Of a stretch of 11,775 nt of DNA, positions 1 to 10,362 are shown one piece after another. How positions within the stretch are numbered: the first letter of the stretch is position 1; the number at the start of each line of letters is the position of its first letter. The DNA lies in NCBI RefSeq assembly GCF_019693445.1, contig NZ_JAHRBL010000041.1:1-11775 (forward strand), written 5' to 3'. A program made the translations under genes and the position numbers. The notes beneath the pieces were generated by a model, which was given only the letters and a program-made list of their open reading frames with translations, had not been told where the DNA came from and did no database searches. Origin of the DNA: Deinococcus aquaedulcis (GTDB lineage: Bacteria > Deinococcota > Deinococci > Deinococcales > Deinococcaceae).

Positions 1-105
1 TGTGAGCGCTTTCAGAATGCCCTGCGCTGGCAGACCAGTGAGCTGGTCACGTTCTTCAGACTCCTTACACGACCTTTTTCAGCGCCAGGACAGTCAGAAA
101 CCTAA
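1..105 (+). CDS. C-terminal fragment of an unidentified protein, possibly a transposase
   Basis: An open frame enters from the left edge and ends at TAA 103-105, giving 34 residues that include ALRWQTSELVTFFRLL and a short basic/proline tail. It is in the same frame as casA but separated from it by TAA at 103-105 and TGA at 118-120. It does not resemble the N-terminal region expected for Cas8e. I infer the C-terminus of an IS transposase (IS4-like is my best guess) because it sits exactly where casA has lost its 5' end. The C-terminus of Cas3, the usual upstream neighbour, is the main alternative. The fragment is too short to decide. Confidence 0.35.
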   Translation, partial: CERFQNALRWQTSELVTFFRLLTRPFSAPGQSET

Positions 106-120
106 GTTGTCGGCTACTGA
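106..120. other. Possible insertion-sequence terminus abutting casA
   Basis: These 15 bases lie between the stop of the upstream fragment and the first CasA codon. The stretch CCTAAGTTGTCGGCTAC (101-117) would be one terminal inverted repeat of an element inserted into casA, with the element's left part outside the window. This is inferred only from the abrupt start of CasA homology; the partner repeat and any target duplication cannot be seen. No ribosome binding site is visible in front of the ATG at 121. Confidence 0.3.
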
Positions 121-1592
121 ATGGACAACCACGCCGAACGCTTCGATCTGTTTCACGAGACGCAGCCCTTTATGCAGGATTGGAAGTTGCCCAACGGAGC
201 CCACGACCACCACTGGAGCCTTATTAGTAGTGAACATGGCAGCTACGCCACAAACTTCCTCTTTGGAACGAAGAAGCGGATAGAACCTCTTATTCCGGAG
301 AAGCAAAGGGGCAGCACGAGTTACGACTTGCTGGGCGAGATTGCTCCGGCACAGGCAGCACGATTCCTTCTTCAGCACCTTTCCTTTTCCCTGGGTGGGC
401 GGACTACCGGTGTAGCGGAGTCACAGGCTGACTCGCCATCGGCTTCTGTAGCGCTGGTCCTCGCTCAGGGGGACGACTTGCACGAAACCTTTTGCCTGAA
501 CCTACTGCCCTACTCAGCCAGCATGATTGAGGAAGATTTGCCTGCCTGGGAATGGATGGCGAAGGAAGGACAGGCACGCTTCACCGGCAAACACGTCATG
601 CGGGGGTATGCGGACCGCTACACCTGGATGGCGCGAGGCGTTCGCCTTCAGCTTGACCCAGCTTCTGGGCATGTGGGATGGCTCGCTTATGGTGGCGGCG
701 TCTCACCCATCACAACAGCACAGGGACAGTACCTCGAACCGATGGCGGCGTATCTACCACCGGGGAAGGAAGGTGAGGCCCTGCGGTCCGTGCGTCTTGA
801 TCCCGACAAATTGTTGTGGCGGGATTTGACGGCTCTCTTGCCAGGTTCGCCCCACCCACCGCTTACGGTGGCAAACGCAGCGCAAGTGCTGGAACGGGTT
901 CGTTTCGGCTCATTTCAGGGCGCACCGCAGAAGATGAGTCGAGAGGAGCGGCTGGCACGTCTCCGCGAAAAAGGCCGGAAGTATGCGGGAGCCATTCCCC
1001 TAAGCGTCTTTGGCTTGGCCCGGAGCCAGCAGAAAATTGATCTCTACCGGCATGAGGAATTCACGCTTCCTGCCACCTTTGTGGATGATCCCCAACGGTT
1101 TACCAATCTTGTGAACGCAGCCTTAGAAGCGGCGGAAACAGTGGGGCTCGGCTTACGCCGCGCAGTGCGTTTGCTGTGCTGGTTCATTGTGACGACAGAG
1201 GCGGACAGGGGACAGGGACAGCGCTCAGCCAGTGACCTGGCGAAACTGGCGCAATTTCTGGGCGATCTTCCCGAGAGCGAAGGGGAACCTGCGTATAAAG
1301 GTAAGGAGGTGGCGAAGAAGGTGGCGCGTCTCTCTCGGCAACTGGAAACTCTAAGCCGTTACTGGTCCGTTCTAGAACCCGACTTCCGTACCTTCCTCTT
1401 TCATGCCGACGAACCGGCTGCGCTCCCGATTTGGCATCGGGCCTTGCTCAGGGCTGCTGATGACGGGTGGAAATTGGCCTTGGAGGGCGTGGGGAACGAC
1501 GCTCCTGCTCTCCGTGCCGCCGCACATGCAAGTCGCTTCCTGAGCCGTCAGCTTAAGCCCATTCGTCAGCAGGCACAGATGGAGGTTCCCGC

Positions 1593-1596
<4 letters not shown>
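121..1596 (+). CDS. casA: CRISPR-associated protein Cas8e/CasA/Cse1, N-terminally truncated (type I-E Cascade large subunit)
   Basis: This is the large subunit of type I-E Cascade, which recognises the PAM and recruits Cas3. The 491 codons contain the Cse1 landmarks in order: HAERFDLFHETQPFMQ (residues ~4-19), SYATNFLF in the region of the PAM-sensing loop, AARFLLQHLSFSLGG, ALVLAQGDDLHETFCLNLLPY, RGYADRYTWMARGVRL, and a C-terminal helical bundle ending in HASRFLSRQLKP. In E. coli CasA the block ending PFMQ lies near residue 100, but here it is at residue 19, so about 85 N-terminal residues are missing. In-frame stops at 103-105 and 118-120 rule out a longer in-frame start. No Shine-Dalgarno precedes the ATG. 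The stop overlaps casB by ATGA. The gene is nearer 50-55% GC, lower than the genes downstream. Family identity is secure; function is doubtful. Confidence 0.88.
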
Positions 1597-3481
<1,885 letters not shown>

Positions 3482-3484
3482 GGA

Positions 3485-4156
3485 ATGGCGACCTTGCTGA
3501 TCCGGCTGGTGGGGCCGATGCAGGCGTGGGGCACCCGCAGCCAGTTCGACGACCGCGACACCGAGGCCGAGCCGAGCAAGAGTGGGGTGCTTGGCCTCTG
3601 CGCGGCAGCCCTGGGCATTGACCGCGCCGAGCCGATTGACCACCTTGCCGCCCTACGTTTTGGCGTGCGGGTGGACCGCGAGGGAGTGGTCCGGACCGAT
3701 TACCACACCGCGCAACTCTTTCCCGGCGAGCGCAAGGCAAACACCAGCGTGACCCGCCGCGCCTACCTGGCGGACGCCGCCTTCTGGGCCGCGCTGGAAG
3801 GAAAACGATCCCTGCTGGAAGCCCTGGACGCCGCCCTACGCAATCCCTACTGGCCCCTCTCGCTGGGCCGCAAGAGCTTTCCGCCCGCCGAGGCCCTCTG
3901 GCTGGACGGCGGGGTGCGGGACGGTGAACTGCTGGAAGTCCTGCGCTCGGCCCCCAGCCTGCGAGGCGAGCGAGACGACGCGGGTGCGCCCTACCGGTTC
4001 GTGGTGGACCGGGATGCGGTGCTGGGCGACACCCGCCGCCTCTCGCCAGGTCTGCGCCGCGACGATCCCACCGCCCCCTTTGCCAAGCGCCGCTACGCCC
4101 TGCGCGACGTGTGGATGTTCAGCGAGGCCCCCCTCGCGTTGCAGGAGGTGGGCTGA
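3485..4156 (+). CDS. cas5e: CRISPR-associated protein Cas5e/CasD (Cascade crRNA 5'-handle cap)
   Basis: Cas5e binds the 8-nt 5' handle of the crRNA and caps one end of Cascade next to Cas8e. The 223-residue protein matches the family length (E. coli CasD is 224). It has the characteristic opening [20 protein letters not shown], followed by [18 protein letters not shown], the usual Cas5 signature of a first RAMP strand and a following helix. Further on are [20 protein letters not shown] and a ...[15 protein letters not shown]-terminal block. The start lies three bases after the cas7e stop; only a weak G-rich Shine-Dalgarno (GGGG at 3472-3475) precedes it, so translation may rely on coupling. 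The stop overlaps the cas6e ATG by one base (TGATG). High GC, like the genes after it. Confidence 0.93.
   Translation: MATLLIRLVGPMQAWGTRSQFDDRDTEAEPSKSGVLGLCAAALGIDRAEPIDHLAALRFGVRVDREGVVRTDYHTAQLFPGERKANTSVTRRAYLADAAFWAALEGKRSLLEALDAALRNPYWPLSLGRKSFPPAEALWLDGGVRDGELLEVLRSAPSLRGERDDAGAPYRFVVDRDAVLGDTRRLSPGLRRDDPTAPFAKRRYALRDVWMFSEAPLALQEVG
4143..4148 (+). promoter_or_regulatory. Ribosome binding site deciding the cas6e start
   Basis: AGGAGG lies seven bases before the ATG at 4156. It favours this start over the in-frame upstream ATG at 4111, which lies well inside cas5e and would add 15 residues absent from the family. Confidence 0.8.
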
Positions 4157-4803
4157 TGTACCTCTCCCGCCTGTGGCTGAACGAAGCCCACCGTCAGGCA
4201 AACGCCGACCTGCGCAGCGCCTACGGGCTGCACCAGTCGCTGCGCTGGGCCTTTCCCGGTGCGGGCGAAGCGGGCGGCCCCCTGCCGGACGGCGAGCGGC
4301 TGCTGTGGCGCAACGATGCCGAACAGGGTCTGCTGGTGCAGAGCGTCACCCATCCTGACTGGCAGGCGCTGGAAGACCGTTGGCCGGGGTACCTCCGGGA
4401 CGCCCAGGTCAAACCTCTGGACCTCTCGGGCCTGCGGGAGGGCGAGCGCCTGCTGTTTCGCCTGCGCGCCAACGTGACCGCCAGCCGCTGGCGCGACGGC
4501 CAGGACCGCGCGGCCGACCCCCGCACCAAGCGCGAGGCCCTACGCGGCGCGCGGGAGCAGCTGGCCTGGCTGGAGCGCCAAGGCGAGCGCGGCGGCTTTG
4601 GAGTGCCCGGCGCGGACATCGTGCAGAGCGGCAATGTCCGCCTGTACAAAGCGCGTGGGGGCACGCCCATGACCCTCTTCGCCGTGACCTTCGAGGGCCT
4701 GCTGACGGTGGACGACCCGCTTCGGCTGGCCCAGACCGTGCAGGGGGGCATCGGCAAGGCCAAGTCGCTGGGCTTCGGCCTGCTGAGTCTGAGCCGGGGG
4801 TAA
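4156..4803 (+). CDS. cas6e: CRISPR repeat-specific endoribonuclease Cas6e/CasE/Cse3
   Basis: This is a metal-independent RNase that cuts the repeat hairpin at its 3' base, producing crRNAs with an 8-nt 5' handle, and remains bound to the hairpin in Cascade. The 215-residue protein begins [10 protein letters not shown] and carries AYGLHQSLRWAF, which places Tyr23 and His26 exactly at the catalytic positions known for the Thermus thermophilus enzyme. The C-terminus has the Gly/Lys-rich loop GGIGKAKSLGFGLL typical of Cas6e. The matching substrate, a repeat with a CCCCG/CGGGG stem, lies 1.3 kb downstream, so enzyme and target are consistent. The start was chosen from the AGGAGG at 4143-4148 and the one-base TGATG overlap with cas5e. 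cas1e follows after three bases. Confidence 0.95.
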   Translation: MYLSRLWLNEAHRQANADLRSAYGLHQSLRWAFPGAGEAGGPLPDGERLLWRNDAEQGLLVQSVTHPDWQALEDRWPGYLRDAQVKPLDLSGLREGERLLFRLRANVTASRWRDGQDRAADPRTKREALRGAREQLAWLERQGERGGFGVPGADIVQSGNVRLYKARGGTPMTLFAVTFEGLLTVDDPLRLAQTVQGGIGKAKSLGFGLLSLSRG

Positions 4804-4806
4804 GCC

Positions 4807-5754
4807 ATGACCGGAGAGAGTCAGGCCATCGTGTGGAAAAAACAGAACCTGCGCGAGTTGCCGAAGTTCCGCGACGGCACGTCCTACCTGTATCTCGAAC
4901 ACAGCACCCTGGAGCAGGACGGGCGCAGCATCCAGGCCTTTCACCCCGAAGGCATGGTCACCATTCCCTGCGCCAGCCTGGGCGTGCTGCTGCTGGGCCC
5001 AGGCACCAGCGTGAGCCACAGCGCCATGAAGGCCCTGTCCGACACCGGCTGCTCGGTGCTATGGGTGGGCGAACAGGGCGTGCGACTGTATGCCAGCGGC
5101 CTGGGCGAGTCACGCAAATCCGAGCGTCTGATGCGCCAGGCCCGGCTGTGGGCGAGTCCCCGCAGCCGCGAGCGGGTGGTGCGCCAGATGTACACCATGC
5201 GCTTTCCCGAAGGCCTGCCTGGGAACCTGACGCTGCAACAGATTCGCGGGCGCGAGGGAGCGCGGGTGCGGGACCTGTACGCGCGTTACAGCCAGGCGCA
5301 CGGGGTGAAATGGCAGGAGCGCAAGTACAACCGGGGCAACTGGGACGCGGCCAGCCCCATCAACAAGGCGATCAGCAGCGGGACGGCGTGCCTGTACGGC
5401 CTGGCGCACGCGGCCATCCTGAGCTGCGGCTACAGCCCGGCGCTGGGGTTCGTGCATACCGGCAAGCAGCTCAGCTTCGTCTATGACGTGGCGGATCTCT
5501 ACAAGATGGAAGTCGTGATGCCCGTCGCCTTTCAGGAGGCGGCCCGGGGCGGCGACGAGATTGACCGCCGGGTGCGCCTGGCCCTGCGGGACCACATGAA
5601 GCAGTTGCGCCTGCTGGAACGCATGGCAAACGACCTTCTGACCCTGCTGGACGACCGCCACGACGATGACCCGGAGGACGACGACGTGGGCGAACTCTGG
5701 GATCCGGAGGGCAACGTCCAAGGAGGAATCAACCATGATCGTGATGACCCTTGA
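4807..5754 (+). CDS. cas1e: CRISPR integrase Cas1e (spacer acquisition)
   Basis: Cas1 is the metal-dependent integrase subunit of the Cas1-Cas2 complex that inserts prespacers at the leader-repeat junction. The 315-residue protein has the conserved catalytic set: Glu150 in [10 protein letters not shown], His217 in GFVHTGKQ, and Asp227 and Asp230 in [10 protein letters not shown]. These are equivalent to E141, H208, D218 and D221 of E. coli Cas1. The N-terminal beta domain starts near [20 protein letters not shown]. The C-terminal tail from about residue 282 is strikingly rich in aspartate ([12 protein letters not shown]) and ends HDRDDP. The E. coli tail contacts Cas2, so this acidic extension may have a similar role (inference). 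A weak GGGGG at 4796-4800 serves as ribosome binding site. The gene overlaps cas2e by 20 bases. Confidence 0.96.
   Translation: MTGESQAIVWKKQNLRELPKFRDGTSYLYLEHSTLEQDGRSIQAFHPEGMVTIPCASLGVLLLGPGTSVSHSAMKALSDTGCSVLWVGEQGVRLYASGLGESRKSERLMRQARLWASPRSRERVVRQMYTMRFPEGLPGNLTLQQIRGREGARVRDLYARYSQAHGVKWQERKYNRGNWDAASPINKAISSGTACLYGLAHAAILSCGYSPALGFVHTGKQLSFVYDVADLYKMEVVMPVAFQEAARGGDEIDRRVRLALRDHMKQLRLLERMANDLLTLLDDRHDDDPEDDDVGELWDPEGNVQGGINHDRDDP
5721..5726 (+). promoter_or_regulatory. Ribosome binding site deciding the cas2e start
   Basis: AGGAGG inside the end of cas1e lies eight bases before the ATG at 5735. It selects this start over the in-frame upstream ATG at 5666, which would add 23 residues with no family counterpart. 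Confidence 0.8.
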
Positions 5755-6067
5755 GCGCGTGCCGCCCAGCCTGCGCGGCGAGCTGACCCGCTGGCTGATC
5801 GAGGTGCAGACGGGCGTGTACGTGGGGGCAGTCAGTGCCACCGTCCGCGACCTGCTGTGGGACAAGGTGGTGCAGCACGCCCGCGCCGGCCGCTGCACCC
5901 AGCTGTACCGGGCAAACAATGAGCAGGGCTTTGCCATCCGCATGCACGGCGAGGGGCGCCGGACGCTGGTGAAGCTGGAGGGCTACCAGCTTGTGGCCGT
6001 CAGGGACGCCCGGTATGAAACACTGAAGAGGGACTTCCAACCTCCCGAGGAGCTTGAAACTTTGTGA
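5735..6067 (+). CDS. cas2e: CRISPR-associated protein Cas2e
   Basis: Cas2 is the central dimer that holds two Cas1 dimers and the prespacer during acquisition. The 110-residue protein is a type I-E Cas2: [20 protein letters not shown], then [20 protein letters not shown]. This matches closely the E. coli pattern of VPPRLRG followed by [35 protein letters not shown] forms the last strands, followed by a ~20-residue tail ([20 protein letters not shown]). The start is supported by AGGAGG at 5721-5726 and a 20-base overlap with cas1e, implying coupled translation at balanced levels. It is the last gene of the operon; the array leader begins directly after its stop, with no terminator visible between. 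Confidence 0.95.
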   Translation: MIVMTLERVPPSLRGELTRWLIEVQTGVYVGAVSATVRDLLWDKVVQHARAGRCTQLYRANNEQGFAIRMHGEGRRTLVKLEGYQLVAVRDARYETLKRDFQPPEELETL

Positions 6068-6135
6068 AATGAATTACGCTGAGTTGAAGAGACTTCGGCG
6101 GTTGCAGCGTAAGGGTTTGTGCGTCGTTTGAGAGT
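6068..6135 (+). promoter_or_regulatory. CRISPR leader
   Basis: This is the 68-base non-coding segment between the cas2e stop and the first perfect repeat. It is the leader by position: it abuts the homogeneous end of the array, and the variant repeats are at the far end. It should hold the array promoter and the Cas1-Cas2 docking site. I see no convincing -35/-10 pair; TTGAAG at 6084-6089 is the best -35-like hexamer but has no good partner. A small dyad GAAG-AGA-CTTC spans 6086-6096. The array could also be transcribed by read-through from the cas operon. Confidence 0.7.
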
Positions 6136-8112
6136 GTTTTCCCCGTGTAGGCGGGGATGTTCCGGACGGACAACGGGTCACGTTCGACGTGGGCCCGTTT
6201 TCCCCGTGTAGGCGGGGATGTTCCGGACATTGCCCTGGCCCACTGGCTGACGGGCGAGTTTTCCCCGTGTAGGCGGGGATGTTCCGCCTCCTGGGGGCCT
6301 CTGAGGGGCAGGGCGGCGTTTTCCCCGTGTAGGCGGGGATGTTCCGGTCACGCGGCTGGGGCTGCGGATGTCCAGCCGGTTTTCCCCGTGTAGGCGGGGA
6401 TGTTCCGCGGGCATAGCCGGCCACCCGGTTAGCCTCGCGTTTTCCCCGTGTAGGCGGGGATGTTCCGGCGTCGCCAATGGGCCGCAGAACCGCGTCAGCG
6501 TTTTCCCCGTGTAGGCGGGGATGTTCCGCTCATGGAGGATACGGCGGCCTTTGTCGCCCTGTTTTCCCCGTGTAGGCGGGGATGTTCCGGGCACCGGGCC
6601 GAGGGCCAGCCCCAGCACGGCGTTTTCCCCGTGTAGGCGGGGATGTTCCGTCACTAATTCAGGAAAACTACGTCCTGGCGCTGTTTTCCCCGTGTAGGCG
6701 GGGATGTTCCGGTCGGTGACGTACTCATAGCCGTTCGGCGTGGTTTTCCCCGTGTAGGCGGGGATGTTCCGGTGGGGCGGGGCGGGGGATGGGTGCGGGG
6801 AAGGTTTTCCCCGTGTAGGCGGGGATGTTCCGAATCAGCTCTCGGCATTGTCAAACCTCAGCGGGTTTTCCCCGTGTAGGCGGGGATGTTCCGGGATAAC
6901 GCTAACCTTTTATGTAGAGCCGCCCGTTTTCCCCGTGTAGGCGGGGATGTTCCGATGCGCCACTGATTGCCCATCAGTGGCGCTGCGTTTTCCCCGTGTA
7001 GGCGGGGATGTTCCGCTCATGAGCCTGGAACAGACCAACGCCGAGGGGTTTTCCCCGTGTAGGCGGGGATGTTCCGCCCGCGACTGACCAGCCCGCGAAG
7101 ACTGGCGTGTTTTCCCCGTGTAGGCGGGGATGTTCCGGGCAGGCCGCCGAGGACCGCCGCAGCAAGCTCGTTTTCCCCGTGTAGGCGGGGATGTTCCGGT
7201 GGTAGACACCTTCTCGCCGTCGGGCTGATTGTTTTCCCCGTGTAGGCGGGGATGTTCCGATAGATCCCGTGCGGGTCCCGGTCGAGCTCGAGTTTTCCCC
7301 GTGTAGGCGGGGATGTTCCGGATGCCCGGACGTGCTGCACCGCCACCGCGCGGTTTTCCCCGTGTAGGCGGGGATGTTCCGTACGAGTACCGCTGCCTGA
7401 TTGACCGCTTCAAGTTTTCCCCGTGTAGGCGGGGATGTTCCGTCGTGCAGGGGCAGGGCGCGCCACTCCACCGCGTTTTCCCCGTGTAGGCGGGGATGTT
7501 CCGCGCACCTGCTCACCGCCGCACCGGAGCGCTCAGTTTTCCCCGTGTAGGCGGGGATGTTCCGTCGCTGGGCATTAACCCGCTGCCCACCAACGAGTTT
7601 TCCCCGTGTAGGCGGGGATGTTCCGGCCGCATTGATCGAAGAGGGCTTTGACGTGTAGTTTTCCCCGTGTAGGCGGGGATGTTCCGGACCCTGCCCCACC
7701 AGAGTGGGCCACAACGTAGTTTTCCCTGTGCAGGCGGGGATGTTCCGAGGTCATGATTATCGTGGATGGGCTTCTAACTGTTTTCCCCGTGCAGGCGGGG
7801 ATGTTCCGATGAACGCGGCCCAGCAGGCCGGCATGATCGAGTTTTCCCCCTGTAGGCGGGGATATCCCGGGTGTTCTGCGGCAGCTCCTGCGCGAGGACG
7901 TGTTTTCTCCGTGTAGGCGAGGATGGTCCGCCGCAGGAACAGGTGGAGTCATCATGAGCGCCGTTTTCCCCGTGTGGGCGGGGATGGTCCGGCGGGTCCG
8001 GCGTGAGCGACCTCACCGACCTCGTTTTCCCCTTGCAGGCGGGGATGTTCCGAATTCTTCGATAGTTTGACGTATGGTGACCGAGTTTTCCCCTCTGTGC
8101 AGGGATGTTCTG
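6136..8112 (+). CRISPR. Type I-E CRISPR array, 33 recognisable repeats
   Basis: The 29-nt repeat starts GTTTTCCCCGTG and ends GGGGATGTTCCG. Its dyad CCCCG/CGGGG around TGTAGG is the Cas6e hairpin, and cleavage after it would leave the 8-nt handle ATGTTCCG. Repeats start at 6136, 6197, 6258, 6318, 6379, 6439, 6500, 6561, 6622, 6683, 6743, 6804, 6865 and then every 61 bases to 8085. Spacers are 32 nt except three of 31 nt, after the repeats at 6258, 6379 and 6683. The 26 repeats from 6136 to 7686 are identical. The seven from 7719 carry 1-3 substitutions each, and the last (8085) is badly degraded and a base short. Polarity, with the leader at 6135, means the newest spacers are on the left. Transcription is inferred to be on the + strand. 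Confidence 0.98.
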
Positions 8113-8191
8113 GACACGGCGGCTGCGCGGTTTTCCCTACCCACACAAAGGCCGCCCTGACGGGTTGCCATACACCGCGGACCCACGACCC
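8113..8191. other. Decayed array trailer between CRISPR and cobU
   Basis: After the last recognisable repeat, a fragment beginning GTTTTCCCTAC at 8130 retains only the first ~8 bases of the repeat. It lies 45 rather than 61 bases after the preceding repeat start, so part of a spacer and most of a repeat have been lost. The rest is non-coding up to the cobU stop. I see no clear rho-independent terminator for either the array or the convergent cob genes. Confidence 0.6.
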
Positions 8192-8697
8192 TTATGGTAA
8201 CCGCAGCGGCCGCCCACTGACGAGGAGCCACGCCTCGTCGCTGGCGGCCGCCGCACGCTGGTTCACCCAGCCCAGCAGGTCGCGGTAGCGCCGCGCCAGG
8301 ACGTTGTCGGGCACGATGCCGAACCCCACCTCGTTCGTCACCAGCACCGTCAGACCGCCCCGGACCTGGGCGGTGGCCAGCAGGGCGTCGGCCGCTGCCA
8401 GCACCGCTTCGTCGGGCCAGTCGGCCAGCATCAGGTTGCTCACCCACAGGCTCAGGCAGTCGAGCAGCACCGCAGGGGTCGAGATCGCCGCCAGCGCCCC
8501 CGGCACCGCCAGCGGCTCTTCCACCGTGGCCCAGGCGGCGGGCCGGTCACCCCGGTGACGGGCAATGCGGGCAGCCATCTCGTCGTCAAAGGCTTGGGCG
8601 GTGGCCAGATAGGTCACCGGCAGGCCGCTGTCTGCCGCGCGCCGTTCGGCAAAGGCGCTCTTGCCGCTGCGGGCGCCGCCGGTCACGAACACCAGGG

Positions 8698-8701
<4 letters not shown>
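8192..8701 (-). CDS. cobU: Adenosylcobinamide kinase / adenosylcobinamide-phosphate guanylyltransferase (CobU/CobP)
   Basis: This bifunctional enzyme of late cobalamin synthesis phosphorylates adenosylcobinamide and then transfers GMP to give adenosylcobinamide-GDP for nucleotide-loop assembly; it is cytosolic. The 169-residue protein opens MTLVFVTGGARSGKS, a P-loop at residues 8-15. ARHRGDRP follows, with His49 at the position of the guanylylated His46 of Salmonella CobU. Then come LLDCLSLWVSNLML and LVTNEVGFGIVPDN, and a closing VNQRAAAASDEAWLLVSGRPL. Length is close to the usual ~180. I chose ATG 8701 because it overlaps the cobQ stop as ATGA; a GTG at 8707 is possible and adds two residues. 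It is the distal gene of a cobQ-cobU pair and converges on the CRISPR array. Confidence 0.95.
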
Positions 8702-10113
<1,412 letters not shown>

Positions 10114-10118
10114 CTGCG

Positions 10119-10128
10119 CCTTCTTATA
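10119..10128 (-). promoter_or_regulatory. cobQ ribosome binding site with overlapping -10-like hexamer
   Basis: Read on the minus strand, TATAAGAAGG spans 10128-10119. AGAAGG is a good Shine-Dalgarno five bases before ATG 10113. TATAAG resembles a -10 box that would start transcription almost at the ATG, compatible with the short-leader or leaderless transcripts common in Deinococcus. No well-spaced -35 is visible, so the promoter part is tentative. Confidence 0.4.
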
Positions 10129-10131
10129 GCG

Positions 10132-10167
10132 GCTCTGACTGCACCGGTTGGGCCAACGACTCAGAGC
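10132..10167. repeat. 7-bp inverted repeat upstream of cobQ
   Basis: GCTCTGA at 10132-10138 is mirrored by TCAGAGC at 10161-10167, around an interior containing the palindrome ACCGGT. It lies immediately upstream of the cobQ ribosome binding site. It could be an operator or an RNA stem in a 5' leader, or chance. I do not see the conserved B12-box pattern of a cobalamin riboswitch. Confidence 0.35.
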
Positions 10168-10173
10168 GGGAAC

Positions 10174-10208
10174 CACATGACCTGAAGGTGAACCCCTCGG
10201 GTCATGTG
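10174..10208. repeat. 9-bp inverted repeat between cobQ and the IS element
   Basis: CACATGACC at 10174-10182 pairs with GGTCATGTG at 10200-10208, leaving a 17-base loop. There is no T-tract, so it is not a standard terminator. It may be the end of a small non-coding repeat covering part of 10170-10350; Deinococcus genomes are known to carry such dispersed short repeats. The remaining bases 10209-10353 hold no gene that I can support. Confidence 0.4.
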
Positions 10209-10362
10209 TGGCGAGCGGACTTGCAAAGCTGCGGAGCAGAGCGAGTCACCGCGACAGAGAGCGTTTGGCGTGGCGTTCCTGGGCAGAACGGCAGACCGCT
10301 GTCAGGCGAGATGGACAGGATGGAGCTGGCCGCCCGACCTGCTTCCGAGAGGTAGTGGGGCG

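Noticed and set aside
1..105. Assignment of the left-edge fragment to Cas3
   Set aside because: Cas3 would be expected next to a full-length casA, but casA lacks its N-terminus here and stops intervene. A foreign element end explains both better, though this is not proven.
2..120. A frameshifted N-terminal part of CasA in another frame
   Set aside because: I read all three plus-strand frames of 1-120 and none resembles the Cse1 N-terminal region.
4111..4155. Upstream start for cas6e adding 15 residues
   Set aside because: It lies inside cas5e without a suitable ribosome binding site. ATG 4156 has AGGAGG and places Tyr23/His26 at the known positions.
5110..5943. 277-codon minus-strand frame antisense to cas1e and cas2e, and similar long antisense frames over cas7e and cobQ
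   Set aside because: High GC leaves alternative frames open. The sense strand carries clear family motifs and catalytic residues, and the antisense translations have none.
6136..8112. A novel CRISPR type
   Set aside because: Repeat length, hairpin, 61-base period and the gene set casA-casB-cas7e-cas5e-cas6e-cas1e-cas2e are all standard type I-E.
6074..8146. Long minus-strand open frames across the array encoding repeated GTSPPTRGK, EHPRLHGEN and NIPAYTGKT motifs
   Set aside because: They are translations of the CRISPR repeat in three frames. The 61-base period and repeat identity show an array, not a repeat protein.
10114..10176. N-terminal extension of CobQ from a start at 10176
   Set aside because: The 21 extra residues are unlike the family, whose conserved start is at the P-loop region. 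ATG 10113 has a good ribosome binding site.
10114..10353. Cobalamin riboswitch upstream of cobQ
   Set aside because: The conserved B12-box type sequence is not seen on the minus strand, and only simple inverted repeats are present.
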